NCBI RefSeq assembly: GCF_900100165.1
Contig: NZ_FNEO01000010.1
Location: forward strand, 1-64,000
Source of the DNA: Flavobacterium glycines
GTDB lineage: Bacteria > Bacteroidota > Bacteroidia > Flavobacteriales > Flavobacteriaceae
Length of the DNA: 64,000 nt
Direction of reading: 5' to 3'
A program made the translations under genes and the position numbers. Below the pieces are notes generated by a model. That model searched no databases and was not told the origin of the DNA. It saw only the letters and a program-made list of their open reading frames with translations. Shown piece by piece: positions 33,675 through 43,042 of this stretch (position 1 is the stretch's first letter; each line of letters opens with the position of its first letter).

Positions 33675-35075
33675 ATGAGAAAAGACGATATAGATAAACT
33701 GTTTTCTTCTTTGGAAGATTTTTCTAAAACCCCTCCGGATGATTTGTGGCAGGGGATTGAGGAGAAATTAGATAATTCGGAAACCAAAAGAAGGTTTCCC
33801 TTTTGGTGGTCTGTAGCGGCAACTTTAGTTGTTGGGTTAGGACTTTTGGTTATTTTTAATTCTCATCCTGATACTAATGCGGTAATTCTGCCTGCCGAAT
33901 CAAAAAAAGGAGTGGTTAATCAGTCAGGAACAGAAGATGCAGCGGAAAAAGTAAGTATTGAAAATAAAACAGAAACAGAAAAGCATAATTTAAAAAAGTC
34001 TTTTTTAAAATCTAATGCTACGGTTGCAAGCGGAAAACAAGAACAATCAACGAGTACAAAAGCAACTTTTTTAAATTCGGATCAACTAAAAAATTCGAAT
34101 CAAAATAAAAAGACAGCAACGGTAATTACAAACAAAACCACGACTGCTTTAGCCAATAAAAATGAGAATCTAACATCTGCACAAGAAATAAAAAGTACTC
34201 AAAAAATATTTAGAAATCAACCCAATTCAATTGTGGAGCAAAATAAAATTATAGTTGAAAAATCAGTTGTTGAGGATAAAATAAAAGAAATGCCAAATTC
34301 AATTGAAGAGAAAGAAAATCCACTGGCAGCGATAGAAAAAGAACTTCAAAAGAAAGAAAAAACAGTATCAGAAAAAGACAGATGGTCGTTGCAGCTTTTT
34401 GCAGGAATTAACAATTCACAAAATATAAACAATCAAAAATCCTTAGGAAATACTATTGAATCTCAAAAAGGATACAATTATGGGGTAAAAACCAATTATA
34501 AGCTTAATCGTCGTTGGGCTGTAAGTACAGGTTTGAAAATTAGTGAACTAGGGCAGAAGATGGTCAATGTTTCTTATGTAAATTCGGCAAAAAGTTTGAT
34601 TAATGTTTCCAAATCTTCTTTTTCAGCTTCTCCTAAAGAAAAAGGGAGTATAACTAATAATGCGAATTATTTGTTTATTCCGAAAAATCAAAATTATTCT
34701 CAAAATGCAGTAAGTAATTCCTTTTATGAAACCGCCGATTTATCTCAAAAAGTACAGTATGCAGAAATGCCAATGGAGGTTTCTTATGCTGTTTTAAATA
34801 AAGGAAAAGCACGTGTTAACCTGAATACCGGAGGCTTTGTTGGGAAAGTAATTTCGAATAAAGTGTTGCTTAATAACAGTAAAATTGGAGAGAATTCAGA
34901 TGTTAATGATATGGTTTTTGGAACCGTTTTAAGCAGTACATTGCAATACGAATTGTATAAGAAAACAAGCATTTTTGTGGAACCGGGTATGAATTATTAT
35001 TCTCAGCCGGTTCAAAATCAAAATTTTAATCAGTTTCAGGTAGTTTTTAATTTTGGTTTGAATGTGTCTTTTTAA
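33675..35075 (+). CDS. anti-sigma-like membrane protein with beta-barrel-like C terminus
   Basis: 466 residues. The cytoplasmic N terminus (1-42) has SLEDFSKTPPDDLWQGIEEK, then one membrane helix (about 44-61, FPFWWSVAATLVVGLGLLVI). A Ser/Asn/Lys-rich spacer (about 65-225) leads to a C-terminal region (about 230-466) with beta-rich strands like porin-family outer-membrane barrels, ending FGLNVSF. Placed 44 nt after the ECF sigma gene. The joined anti-sigma-like and barrel-like parts suggest envelope-spanning signalling, but topology is inferred. Confidence 0.65.
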   Translation: MRKDDIDKLFSSLEDFSKTPPDDLWQGIEEKLDNSETKRRFPFWWSVAATLVVGLGLLVIFNSHPDTNAVILPAESKKGVVNQSGTEDAAEKVSIENKTETEKHNLKKSFLKSNATVASGKQEQSTSTKATFLNSDQLKNSNQNKKTATVITNKTTTALANKNENLTSAQEIKSTQKIFRNQPNSIVEQNKIIVEKSVVEDKIKEMPNSIEEKENPLAAIEKELQKKEKTVSEKDRWSLQLFAGINNSQNINNQKSLGNTIESQKGYNYGVKTNYKLNRRWAVSTGLKISELGQKMVNVSYVNSAKSLINVSKSSFSASPKEKGSITNNANYLFIPKNQNYSQNAVSNSFYETADLSQKVQYAEMPMEVSYAVLNKGKARVNLNTGGFVGKVISNKVLLNNSKIGENSDVNDMVFGTVLSSTLQYELYKKTSIFVEPGMNYYSQPVQNQNFNQFQVVFNFGLNVSF

Positions 35076-35112
35076 ATCGATTTATAATGACTTAACAATG
35101 CTTTGATTTGTG

Positions 35113-35120
35113 TATTTTTG
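35113..35120 (+). promoter_or_regulatory. promoter -7 element of the pseudouridine synthase gene
   Basis: TATTTTTG fits TAnnTTTG, 20 nt before the ATG at 35141. Confidence 0.6.
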
Positions 35121-35140
35121 CCCAAATTTTACTTCAAGGC

Positions 35141-35719
35141 ATGTCGCATCATCATTTTATTCTTCATAAACCTTATGGTTATTTGAGTCAATTTATTTAC
35201 GAATTGAAACGAAAAAAGAAGCTTTTGGGTGAATTATATGATTTTCCTGAAGGAACTATGGCAATCGGTCGCTTAGATGAAGATTCCGAAGGCTTATTGT
35301 TGCTCACTACCGATGGGAAGATGAGTGAACTTGTTCGTTCCAAAAAAGTATATAAAGAGTATTACGTTCAGGTGGATGGCATTATTACACAACAAGCTAT
35401 AGAAGAATTGAAAAAAGGGGTTGAGATAGGTTTTAAAGGGCGAAAATACATAACGAAACCTTGCGAAGCCAGATTGATTCATGAAATTCCTGAGTTTGGA
35501 ATCAGAGGAAGAAAAATAAGAGATGAACGCCATGGGCCTACTTCCTGGGCTTCTATCACAGTGAATGAAGGGAAATTTCGACAAGTGCGAAAAATGACAG
35601 CAGCTGTTGGGTTTCCTACTTTACGTTTGGTGCGTGTTCGTGTAGGTAATGTGTATTTAGATAATTTGCAGGCCGGAGAAGTAAAGGAAGTCGAAGATTT
35701 CAATTTAAATGATAAATAG
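35141..35719 (+). CDS. pseudouridine synthase, RluE-like
   Basis: 192 residues from ATG 35141 (MSHHHFILHKPYGYLSQF); the open frame starts earlier but inside the promoter. RsuA/RluB/E/F-type catalytic core with the Asp in GRLDEDSEGLLLLTTDG and the GKFRQVRKMTAAVGFPTLRL end. There is no S4 domain, as in E. coli RluE, which modifies U2457 of 23S rRNA. RluE function is the best guess. Confidence 0.88.
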   Translation: MSHHHFILHKPYGYLSQFIYELKRKKKLLGELYDFPEGTMAIGRLDEDSEGLLLLTTDGKMSELVRSKKVYKEYYVQVDGIITQQAIEELKKGVEIGFKGRKYITKPCEARLIHEIPEFGIRGRKIRDERHGPTSWASITVNEGKFRQVRKMTAAVGFPTLRLVRVRVGNVYLDNLQAGEVKEVEDFNLNDK

Positions 35720-35773
35720 CAATGACAATCACAATTGCAATATCAAAATCCAATAATCAATTTAAAAAATAAG

Positions 35774-36238
35774 ATGTTAAATATCGTTTTAGTAGAACCT
35801 GAAATCCCTAATAATACCGGAAATATTGGTCGTTTGTGTGTAGGAACCGAGAGCCGTTTGCATTTAATTCATCCTTTTGGTTTTGTGATTAATGATAAAA
35901 ACTTAAAACGATCCGGTTTGGATTATTGGGTGCATCTTGATGTTACCGAATATCAAAATGCAGATGAATGGTTAAAGCAAATTTCGGATAAATCAAGGGT
36001 TTTCCTGATGAGTTCCCATGCTGAAAAATCGTATTTAGAAAATGAATTTCAAGATGGTGATTGGTTGGTTTTTGGAAAAGAAAGTGTTGGTTTGAGTAAG
36101 GAATTTATGGATTTGTTTGAAAAAAAGAATCAATTGACAATACCAATGTCTTCTTTAATCAGAAGTTTTAATATTGCTAATTCGGTGGCTTTTGTGGTTG
36201 GCGAAGCAAAGAGACAGATTGCAATCCGGGGGATTTAG
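35774..36238 (+). CDS. trmL: tRNA (cytidine/uridine-34 2'-O)-methyltransferase
   Basis: 154 residues, the length of TrmL, from ATG 35774 (MLNIVLVEPEIPNNTGNIGR). SPOUT methyltransferase with the knot motifs LVFGKESVGLSKEF and IPMSSLIRSFNIANSVAFVV. Methylates the ribose of the wobble base in tRNA-Leu isoacceptors. Follows the RluE-like gene and ends at a strong terminator. Confidence 0.92.
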   Translation: MLNIVLVEPEIPNNTGNIGRLCVGTESRLHLIHPFGFVINDKNLKRSGLDYWVHLDVTEYQNADEWLKQISDKSRVFLMSSHAEKSYLENEFQDGDWLVFGKESVGLSKEFMDLFEKKNQLTIPMSSLIRSFNIANSVAFVVGEAKRQIAIRGI

Positions 36239-36256
36239 TTTTTAGAAAAGTATTAA

Positions 36257-36290
36257 AAGAGGAAGCAAAAGCTTCCTCTTTTTTTGTTTT
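36257..36290 (+). terminator. terminator of trmL
   Basis: AAGAGGAAGC and GCTTCCTCTT form a perfect 10-bp stem with an AAAA loop, followed by a T run. Confidence 0.9.
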
Positions 36291-36296
36291 AGAGCA

Positions 36297-37151
36297 TTAT
36301 TCCCGTGCAACAAATCCACTTAAAGTAATATAAGTGTTGCCATTATCGGGATTGTGATAAATATTGTATTTTGTTGGGTAATTTCCGGGTTTTTGGAAAA
36401 ATTGCGGTTGGGAATAATCCGTGCTACTATCAACATGTGAAAGTAGATGGTCAAGTGTAATCATGGGCTCTGTAAAAATTACTTTCCCGTTATAAGAACC
36501 ATAAATCATAATTTTTGAGAAAGGTAAAAAAGCACCTAAATTTACAGGTAACCAGTGTTTTCCCATTTGAGCTTCGGCAGTTGCATCTCCGGGAGGAGTA
36601 AAGTAATCGGCAGGCATGTATCCTTCCGGCGGATAATTATTGAATGCGGCATCAGTTTCCTGAGACCAGGCAGGAATTGCCATTTGATCGGCTATAGAAA
36701 TCATGTAAAAATGAATATCAAAATGTGGGACATCAAAAACGCCTTCAGGTATGTGACCACGTGGATTCCAGTTGAGTCCTATGTGATTGAACGGGGTAAG
36801 TTGTTTGGCTTTTAGGTGTAATGGGACAATAACGGTTGAATGGTCGGCAGGGATTTTTTTGTCATTTTCATCGGTAAGATTTTTAAAAGCCTCAGGTGTA
36901 ATTTCAAGACCTATTTCGTTTGGGGTTCCACTTTGGGAGACACTTATCCAGGAACGAACTTTTCCGTATCCAAACTGGACTTCGGGACCTTTAAAGACCA
37001 GGAGTTTATCTGTATTGGTTTTTCCGGACAGTAATGCTGTAGAATTACTTTGTAAATCACTGTTTGTCATGTCGTCTGAACTACAGGCAAAAAGGAAGAG
37101 TAGGATTACCAGGGTAATCATTTTTTTGGGCAGGGTAAACAAATTTTCCAT
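36297..37151 (-). CDS. DUF5602 (TTHB210-like) lipoprotein
   Basis: 284 residues with a lipoprotein signal peptide (lipobox LFACSS). The body contains GHIPEGVFDVPHFDIHFYMI and YMPADYFTPPGDATAEAQMG, the histidine-bearing pattern I associate with DUF5602/TTHB210-like secreted proteins. Function unknown. Convergent with trmL. Confidence 0.72.
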   Translation of the reverse strand: MENLFTLPKKMITLVILLFLFACSSDDMTNSDLQSNSTALLSGKTNTDKLLVFKGPEVQFGYGKVRSWISVSQSGTPNEIGLEITPEAFKNLTDENDKKIPADHSTVIVPLHLKAKQLTPFNHIGLNWNPRGHIPEGVFDVPHFDIHFYMISIADQMAIPAWSQETDAAFNNYPPEGYMPADYFTPPGDATAEAQMGKHWLPVNLGAFLPFSKIMIYGSYNGKVIFTEPMITLDHLLSHVDSSTDYSQPQFFQKPGNYPTKYNIYHNPDNGNTYITLSGFVARE

Positions 37152-37300
37152 GATTAAAAAATTTAAAGATTATTTAATGATGTAGATAAGTTTAGTTTTG
37201 GAGCAGCAAAAAAAAGAGTATTAAAAGTACGATTTTTTTATTGTAATTAATTGAAAAACAGTGTTTTTTTAAGAAGATGGTTTGTCGTTTTATCAAGAGA

Positions 37301-38086
37301 TTAAGAAAAAATAAATCTTCCTTTTTCTGCATCAAAAGTAATATGTTCGTCTTTAAAAAGATTACCAAATATACCTTTAGAAATTAAATTACAAGGTTGA
37401 TCCTGAACTACCGTTTCAGGAGTCATGATAATCATTTCGTCGCTTAAATGAATAGCTAAATCAATATCATGGGTAGAAAACAGAATGCATTTTTGAGTTT
37501 CCTGAGTTAGTTTTTTTAAAAGTCTGAATAAGGAAACTTTGTGCAATAAATCCAAATGTGTAGTGGGTTCGTCTAAAACGATTAGTGGAGTGTCTTGTGC
37601 CAAAGCTCTTGCTACTAAAACTTTTTGTAATTGTCCATCACTAATTTCGTGATGTCTTTTGGTTGCCAAGTGCTCAATTTGCGTAAGCTTTAAAGCCTGA
37701 TTGACTTTTTCGATGTCTTCTTCGGTAAGTGTTCCAATCCAATTGGTGTAAGGTTGTCTTCCTAGAGCTACCAATTCAAAGACACTAAGATTGCTTGGAG
37801 GCAATTTTTCGGTCAAAACCACACTTAAATTTTTGGCTAAAGCCAAAGGATTCATACGGTGAATGTCTTTTTTGTTCAATAAAACAGTTCCTGAAATTGT
37901 TTTTTGGATGCCTGTTATTGTTCGTAATAAGGTTGATTTTCCAATACCATTTGCACCAATTAATGCCACAAGTTTTCCTTTTTCCAGCTTTAAGTCAATA
38001 TTGGAAGCCACAATGTTTTGTTCCTTTTTGTGGGTATAGCCAATACTTATTTGCTCTGCTTGTAATATGCTGTCAGAATTGCTCAT
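37301..38086 (-). CDS. ABC transporter ATPase, iron-siderophore/heme type
   Basis: 261-residue ATPase with Walker A ALIGANGIGKSTLLRT, Walker B LIVLDEPTTHLDL and switch His in ILFSTHDIDLAIHLSD. The signature loop is SDGQLQKVLVARAL rather than LSGGQ, as in FecE/HmuV relatives. It matches the FecCD-type importer family. Its permease and receptor genes are not in the window, so it is orphaned; the next gene upstream is an exporter, 6 nt away. Confidence 0.88.
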   Translation of the reverse strand: MSNSDSILQAEQISIGYTHKKEQNIVASNIDLKLEKGKLVALIGANGIGKSTLLRTITGIQKTISGTVLLNKKDIHRMNPLALAKNLSVVLTEKLPPSNLSVFELVALGRQPYTNWIGTLTEEDIEKVNQALKLTQIEHLATKRHHEISDGQLQKVLVARALAQDTPLIVLDEPTTHLDLLHKVSLFRLLKKLTQETQKCILFSTHDIDLAIHLSDEMIIMTPETVVQDQPCNLISKGIFGNLFKDEHITFDAEKGRFIFS

Positions 38087-38092
38087 TTTGAA

Positions 38093-39847
38093 TTATTCAG
38101 CTAATGAAAATTGAGAATCATAAAGGTTTTTGTAATAACCCGATTCTTTGTTGATTAACTCCTGATGACTTCCTTCTTCTACGATTAAACCTTTGTCCAT
38201 TACAACAATTTTATCAGCATTGACAATGGTTGCCAGTCGGTGTGCAATAACAATAGAAGTCCTTCCTTTGGTAATGGTTTCGGTAGCCCGCTGAATCAAT
38301 TCTTCGGAATAGGTATCAATAGAAGAAGTCGCTTCGTCCAGAATCAAAATACTTGGATTACTCACATAAGCTCTTAAAAAAGCAATCAACTGGCGTTGAC
38401 CGGAAGAAAGCATTACTCCGCGTTCTTTTACATCAAAATCATAATTGTCAGGTAAACTCATGATAAACTCATGAACCCCTATTTTTTTTGCGGCAGCGTA
38501 AACATCCTCTCTGCTGATGTTCGGATTGTTTAAAGTGATGTTATTGTAAATGGTATCAGCAAATAAGAATACATCCTGTAAAACGATTGCAATTTGTTTT
38601 CTAAGCGAATTCAAAGTGTAGTTTTCGATGTTTATATTGTCAATACAAATTGTACCACTTTTTATTTCATAAAAGCGATTCAGTAAGTTGATAATGGTTG
38701 ATTTTCCTGCACCGGTCGAACCTACAATAGCGATGGTTTCACCTGACTTGACTTGTAAATCAATGCCTTTTATGACTTCTTCATTGTCGATATAGCTGAA
38801 ACGAACGTCTTTGAAGGTTATATTTCCATTAAAAACAGGAGCTTCAATTGTTCCGTTATCCTGAATTTGATCCTGAGTGTCAATGATTTCAAAAACTCGA
38901 TTAGCCGAAATCATTCCTAATTGCATTTCGTTGAATTTATCAGCAATTTGACGCAAAGGGTTGAACAATAAACTGATAAACATTGTATAAGAAAACAAAT
39001 CTCCGAAAGTAGTAAAATGGTCTCCATTTAGGATTTTTATACCGCCATACAATACAACACATCCCAAAGTTAAAGATGAAATAATATCGGCAATAGGGAA
39101 GAAGATGGAGTTGTAAAGGATCGTTTTTATCCAGGCATTTTGATGTTTTTCATTTATTATTTTAAATTTTTCCAATTCAATATCTTCGCGATTAAACAAT
39201 TGTACAATCTTCATTCCTGTAACCCGTTCCTGTACAAAAGTATTCATGTTGGCAATTTGTGTGCGTACTTCTTCAAAAGCAACCTGCATTTTGCGTTGGA
39301 AAATTCGTGTGATGTAAACTAAAATTGGCATGGCAACAATAACAATCCAGGTGAGTTTCCAGTTCATGTAAAACATAAAGATGAGTACGACCACCATTTT
39401 CATTAAGTCACTTATAATCATGAACAGACCCTGGCTGAAAATTCTCGCAATCGATTCAATGTCCGATACAGAGCGAGTTACCAGTTGCCCAACAGGAACC
39501 AAATCAAAATATTTCATTCTGAAACTCAAAATGTGTTTGAATAATTTGAGACGAATGTCCTTTACGATATCCTGCCCTAACCAGTTAGCCCAATACACAA
39601 AATAAAATTGAGAAAAAACCTCCAGCAGCAGTACAATTCCCATCAAAGAGATATAGAGCAAAAGCCCCGAAGCATCTTCTGTTTGAATATAACTGTCAAC
39701 GGTTTGTTTTAGTAAATAGGGACGTAACGCTGAAAAAACAGACAATGAAATGGCAAATACCACCACGCCATTAAAACGCCATTGGTAAGGCTTTGTATAG
39801 TGTAATATTCGTTTGAATAATCGAGTGTCGAATGCTTTTGCTTTCAT
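38093..39847 (-). CDS. ABC exporter (MsbA/multidrug-like half transporter)
   Basis: 584 residues: six membrane helices (about 20-310) fused to an ATPase domain with GSTGAGKSTIINLLNRF, LSSGQRQLIAFLRAY, ILILDEATSSIDT and IVIAHRLAT. Works as a dimer in the inner membrane. Substrate not predictable; lipid or drug export is usual. It shares an operon with the ATPase at 37301 and truA. Confidence 0.9.
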   Translation of the reverse strand: MKAKAFDTRLFKRILHYTKPYQWRFNGVVVFAISLSVFSALRPYLLKQTVDSYIQTEDASGLLLYISLMGIVLLLEVFSQFYFVYWANWLGQDIVKDIRLKLFKHILSFRMKYFDLVPVGQLVTRSVSDIESIARIFSQGLFMIISDLMKMVVVLIFMFYMNWKLTWIVIVAMPILVYITRIFQRKMQVAFEEVRTQIANMNTFVQERVTGMKIVQLFNREDIELEKFKIINEKHQNAWIKTILYNSIFFPIADIISSLTLGCVVLYGGIKILNGDHFTTFGDLFSYTMFISLLFNPLRQIADKFNEMQLGMISANRVFEIIDTQDQIQDNGTIEAPVFNGNITFKDVRFSYIDNEEVIKGIDLQVKSGETIAIVGSTGAGKSTIINLLNRFYEIKSGTICIDNINIENYTLNSLRKQIAIVLQDVFLFADTIYNNITLNNPNISREDVYAAAKKIGVHEFIMSLPDNYDFDVKERGVMLSSGQRQLIAFLRAYVSNPSILILDEATSSIDTYSEELIQRATETITKGRTSIVIAHRLATIVNADKIVVMDKGLIVEEGSHQELINKESGYYKNLYDSQFSLAE

Positions 39848-39869
39848 TTGTTTGTTTTAATCCTAAGTG

Positions 39870-40610
39870 CTAATTATCTAAATAAGGATATTCAATTTTA
39901 GTTAAATATAATCCATGTGCAGGAACCGAAAAACCGGCTTTTTCTCTGTTTTTACTTTCGATAATAGCAATAAAATCGTTTAAATTTATTTTATGTAATC
40001 CAATATTTACCAATGTTCCTACAATTGAACGCACCATATTTCTCAAAAAACGATTGGCCGAAATTGTAAAAATTAGTTTGTTTCCTTCCTTTTTCCAATA
40101 AGCTTCAAAAATGCTGCAATCAAATGTATTTACATCGGTATGCACTTTTGAGAAACACTGAAAATCGGTATAATTCAATAATAATTTGGCGGCTTCATTC
40201 ATTAAACCGACATCTAAAGTCTGATTGAAATACCAACTTTGTTCTTGTAAAAAAGCATCTTTATAAATATTGATATGGTATTCGTATGTTCTTTTAATAG
40301 CATCAAATCTACAATGTGCCTCTTCATTTACGGGGAAAATACCATAAATCACAATATCTTTAGGAAGATAGGAATTGAGTTTGTGCGTTAACTTTGGAAT
40401 ATCAAAAGGAGTTTCAAAATCAAAATGGGCATACATTTCCTTGGCATGAACACCGGTGTCTGTGCGTCCGGCTCCCATTAAGCTAATTTCAGAATGCAAT
40501 AAAACGGAAAAAGCCTTATTCAAAGTTTCCTGTACTGAAGCGGCATTTGGCTGTATTTGCCAACCATGATAAGGGGTTCCGTTGTAGGCTAATTTTATAA
40601 AATATCTCAA
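39870..40610 (-). CDS. truA: tRNA pseudouridine(38-40) synthase
   Basis: 246 residues. Catalytic Asp in GAGRTDTGVHAKEMYAHFD (about residue 52), the N-terminal YFIKLAYNGTPYHGWQIQPN, and ANRFLRNMVRSIVGTLVNIG at the C terminus. Modifies U38-U40 in tRNA anticodon arms. First gene of the minus-strand group truA - ABC exporter - ATPase. Confidence 0.94.
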   Translation of the reverse strand: MRYFIKLAYNGTPYHGWQIQPNAASVQETLNKAFSVLLHSEISLMGAGRTDTGVHAKEMYAHFDFETPFDIPKLTHKLNSYLPKDIVIYGIFPVNEEAHCRFDAIKRTYEYHINIYKDAFLQEQSWYFNQTLDVGLMNEAAKLLLNYTDFQCFSKVHTDVNTFDCSIFEAYWKKEGNKLIFTISANRFLRNMVRSIVGTLVNIGLHKINLNDFIAIIESKNREKAGFSVPAHGLYLTKIEYPYLDN

Positions 40611-40637
40611 GTTTTTTATCTCAAAGTTTCAGAGTTT

Positions 40638-40645
40638 CAAAGGTA
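40638..40645 (-). promoter_or_regulatory. truA promoter -7 element
   Basis: Minus-strand TACCTTTG fits TAnnTTTG, 28 nt upstream of truA and next to the intergenic repeat. Confidence 0.55.
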
Positions 40646-40667
40646 CAAAAAAGTAGCTAAGGTACTG

Positions 40668-40797
40668 AGTCGTTAAGATACTAAGTTTTTGTTAAGAGGT
40701 ATCTGATGAGGTATTTGGTACAACTATTGTTTTTTCTGGAAAAACCTCCCGAATTATCAAGGCTAAACCTTGAAAAACCTTAGTATCTTAGCGTCTT
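40668..40797. repeat. intergenic inverted repeat pair
   Basis: Left unit GTCGTTAAGATACTAAG-TTTTT (40669-40690) and the complement of right unit AAAAACCTTAGTATCTTAGC (40773-40792, running on to 40797) share the core TAAGATACTAAG and most flanking bases. About 80 nt separate them. The sequence between truA and the phosphoesterase gene otherwise holds only the truA promoter. Such TAAG-rich words recall repeats dispersed in Flavobacterium intergenic DNA (recollection). Confidence 0.6.
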
Positions 40798-40821
40798 GAA
40801 ATCTTAGATTCTTAAAAAAAA

Positions 40822-41319
40822 ATGAAAAAAATCCTTTTGCTTTCGGATACTCACAGCTATATCGATGATAGCATTTTAAAATATGTGCAACAGGCTGATG
40901 AAGTTTGGCATGCAGGAGATATAGGTGATTTAAAAGTGATGGATACTTTAAAAAAATACAAACCTTTAAGAGCTGTTTACGGTAATATTGATGATGCTCA
41001 GGCACGTTTAGAATTTCCTTTGCATAATCGTTTTATGTGCGAAGAAGTTGCCGTTTGGATTACACATATTGGCGGTTATCCGGGAAAATACAACCCCAAT
41101 ATAAAAACCGAAATGACTGCTAATCCACCTCAATTATTCATATGTGGACATTCACATATTTTAAAAGTCATGTTTGATAAAAAACACAATCTTTTACATA
41201 TGAATCCTGGTGCCTGTGGTAAAAGTGGATTTCATCAAGTGCGTACTATGTTACGATTTTTAATCGATGGAGATAAAATCAAAGATTTGGAAATAATAGA
41301 ATTAGAAAAAAGAGTGTAA
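40822..41319 (+). CDS. metallophosphoesterase, YfcE/MJ0936 family
   Basis: 165-residue calcineurin-like phosphodiesterase with all metal motifs: LLLSDTHSYID, WHAGDIGDLK, VYGNIDD, HIGGYPG and CGHSHILKV. Substrate unknown; members act on phosphodiesters in vitro. It is tail-to-tail with the histidine kinase gene, whose stop codon abuts directly (41319/41320). Confidence 0.9.
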   Translation: MKKILLLSDTHSYIDDSILKYVQQADEVWHAGDIGDLKVMDTLKKYKPLRAVYGNIDDAQARLEFPLHNRFMCEEVAVWITHIGGYPGKYNPNIKTEMTANPPQLFICGHSHILKVMFDKKHNLLHMNPGACGKSGFHQVRTMLRFLIDGDKIKDLEIIELEKRV

Positions 41320-43017
41320 TTAAGTTTTGTATTCAATTGGTGCTATGATTTTAATCGTAGTTCCGTTATTGGTGCTTGAAATAATTCTAAACTTTCCCCC
41401 CATTGTGTTGATTCTAGCCTTAATCTGGTTCAATCCAAAGCCTTCAATTGTTTGGTAATTGTTGATTTCAAAACCTATTCCGTTATCTTTTACGCTGATG
41501 TGAAGATGGGAATCAATTTCTTTTAGGTTTATTTTGGCTTTATTAGCCTTACTATGTTTGATAATATTGTTTAATAATTCACTCACTATGAAATACATTT
41601 TCATTTCGTACTCTTCATTGTATCGGGTTTCATTGTTCACATTTGTAGAATAATCAAAATGGATAGAAGAGTTAGAATTTGATTCGCACAAGTCGTTTAG
41701 TGCATAAAATAATCCGAAACGAGCCAATAAGGAAGGTAAAAGCTGATGTGATAAATCACGGATTTTATAATGAGTTTGGATAAGAATCGACTTTGTTTTA
41801 GTAATTTCTTCACTGTTAGTGTCGTTTTTTGAAGAAAAAACAGTTAAGTGCAGGGCCGCCGAAGAAAGTAAAGCACTGATGTTGTCATGCAAAAACGAAG
41901 CAATTCTTTTACGTTCCATTTCCTGACCATTTACCGAAGCTGTAATGATGTTTTCCTGGATTTTACTTTCGATTTCTTTTAATTTATTTTTTTGTTTTAA
42001 CTGAATGTTTTGAAAATACAAATATGAAAAAACGATAACGAGTAGTAGTGCAGATATAATAGCAATACTAATTAATCGGTTTTTAGATTGTTTTTCTAAT
42101 AGTAATTGGTGACTGGTTTTGTATTCTGTTTTTATGTGGTCAATTTCTCTTTTGTACTCATCAATTTCCAGATTGATACCTAAGACGTTTAGTTTTTTTA
42201 ATTTTTCTTCGTTTTTAAGTTCGTTAGTGATTTTGTTGTAAGCATTTAGGTTTTCATAGGCTTTTTTGAATTTTTTTATCTTAAATAAAAAAAAGGAATA
42301 TTCCTGATGGGCATATGATAAGTCGGTTTTGTCTTTGTCTTCTTGGCCTAGTTTAATTGCTTTTTCAAAATAAAAAGTAGCTTTTTTTGAGTTGTTAATA
42401 TGTGACTGATACATGCCGTTAAGCATGTTTAATATGACAAGAGTTGATTTGTCACTGTTTTTTTCTTGGTATTTATTAATGTAATTCAAATAAGGAAGAC
42501 CTAAATCAAATTTTCGAATGTCAAAATAAGCCCAGGTAATGTTGAATTTAGTCAGGAAAATTTCTGATGAATCCCCAATTTTTGTACTGTATGCCAGGGA
42601 TTTTTTGTAGTAATAAATTCCCTTGTTGTATTCTTTTTTATTAAAACAATGAATATTTCCTAAATTGTTATAAAGCCAGTTTTTAAGGTGCGAGTTCGTA
42701 GTTTTGTTAGCATAAATTATTGCTTTTTTGTAATAAAATAATGCTTTTTCGAATTCGCCAAGTTCGTCAAAATTAGCGGCTATGGTGTTGTAATTTAAAG
42801 CAATAAGATTGTTGTCTTTTAAGATTACGGCACTGCCTAAAGCTTGTCGGGAAAGAATTAAGGATTCTTCAAATCTTTCAGACTTCATTAAATTGGTAGC
42901 TTTTTGTGTTAAAATAGCAACTTTTTTTTGTGTTTCATTTTTTGTTCTTGAAAACAAGATATTAGTACTGCACAAAATGAGTACTAAGAACAAACTATGA
43001 AAACATTTTTGAAACAT
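41320..43017 (-). CDS. TPR-containing sensor histidine kinase
   Basis: 565 residues. A signal-like N terminus is followed by tetratricopeptide repeats in the periplasm (about 30-290), one membrane helix (about 318-335) and a coiled coil. The HisKA_3 box has the phosphorylated His in KRIASFLHDNISALLSSA (about residue 377), and the HATPase domain has ELLNNIIKHSKANKAKI and VKDNGIGF. NarX/NarP-like class. Signal unknown. Operon with the response regulator; the kinase follows it by 25 nt. Confidence 0.9.
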   Translation of the reverse strand: MFQKCFHSLFLVLILCSTNILFSRTKNETQKKVAILTQKATNLMKSERFEESLILSRQALGSAVILKDNNLIALNYNTIAANFDELGEFEKALFYYKKAIIYANKTTNSHLKNWLYNNLGNIHCFNKKEYNKGIYYYKKSLAYSTKIGDSSEIFLTKFNITWAYFDIRKFDLGLPYLNYINKYQEKNSDKSTLVILNMLNGMYQSHINNSKKATFYFEKAIKLGQEDKDKTDLSYAHQEYSFFLFKIKKFKKAYENLNAYNKITNELKNEEKLKKLNVLGINLEIDEYKREIDHIKTEYKTSHQLLLEKQSKNRLISIAIISALLLVIVFSYLYFQNIQLKQKNKLKEIESKIQENIITASVNGQEMERKRIASFLHDNISALLSSAALHLTVFSSKNDTNSEEITKTKSILIQTHYKIRDLSHQLLPSLLARFGLFYALNDLCESNSNSSIHFDYSTNVNNETRYNEEYEMKMYFIVSELLNNIIKHSKANKAKINLKEIDSHLHISVKDNGIGFEINNYQTIEGFGLNQIKARINTMGGKFRIISSTNNGTTIKIIAPIEYKT

Positions 43018-43042
43018 GGTAAAAAGTTGAAGCGACTTTAGT

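Noticed and set aside
37301..39847. The two ABC genes as one transporter
   Set aside because: The exporter already has its own ATPase domain and the separate ATPase belongs to an importer class, so they are unlikely to form one complex despite adjacency.
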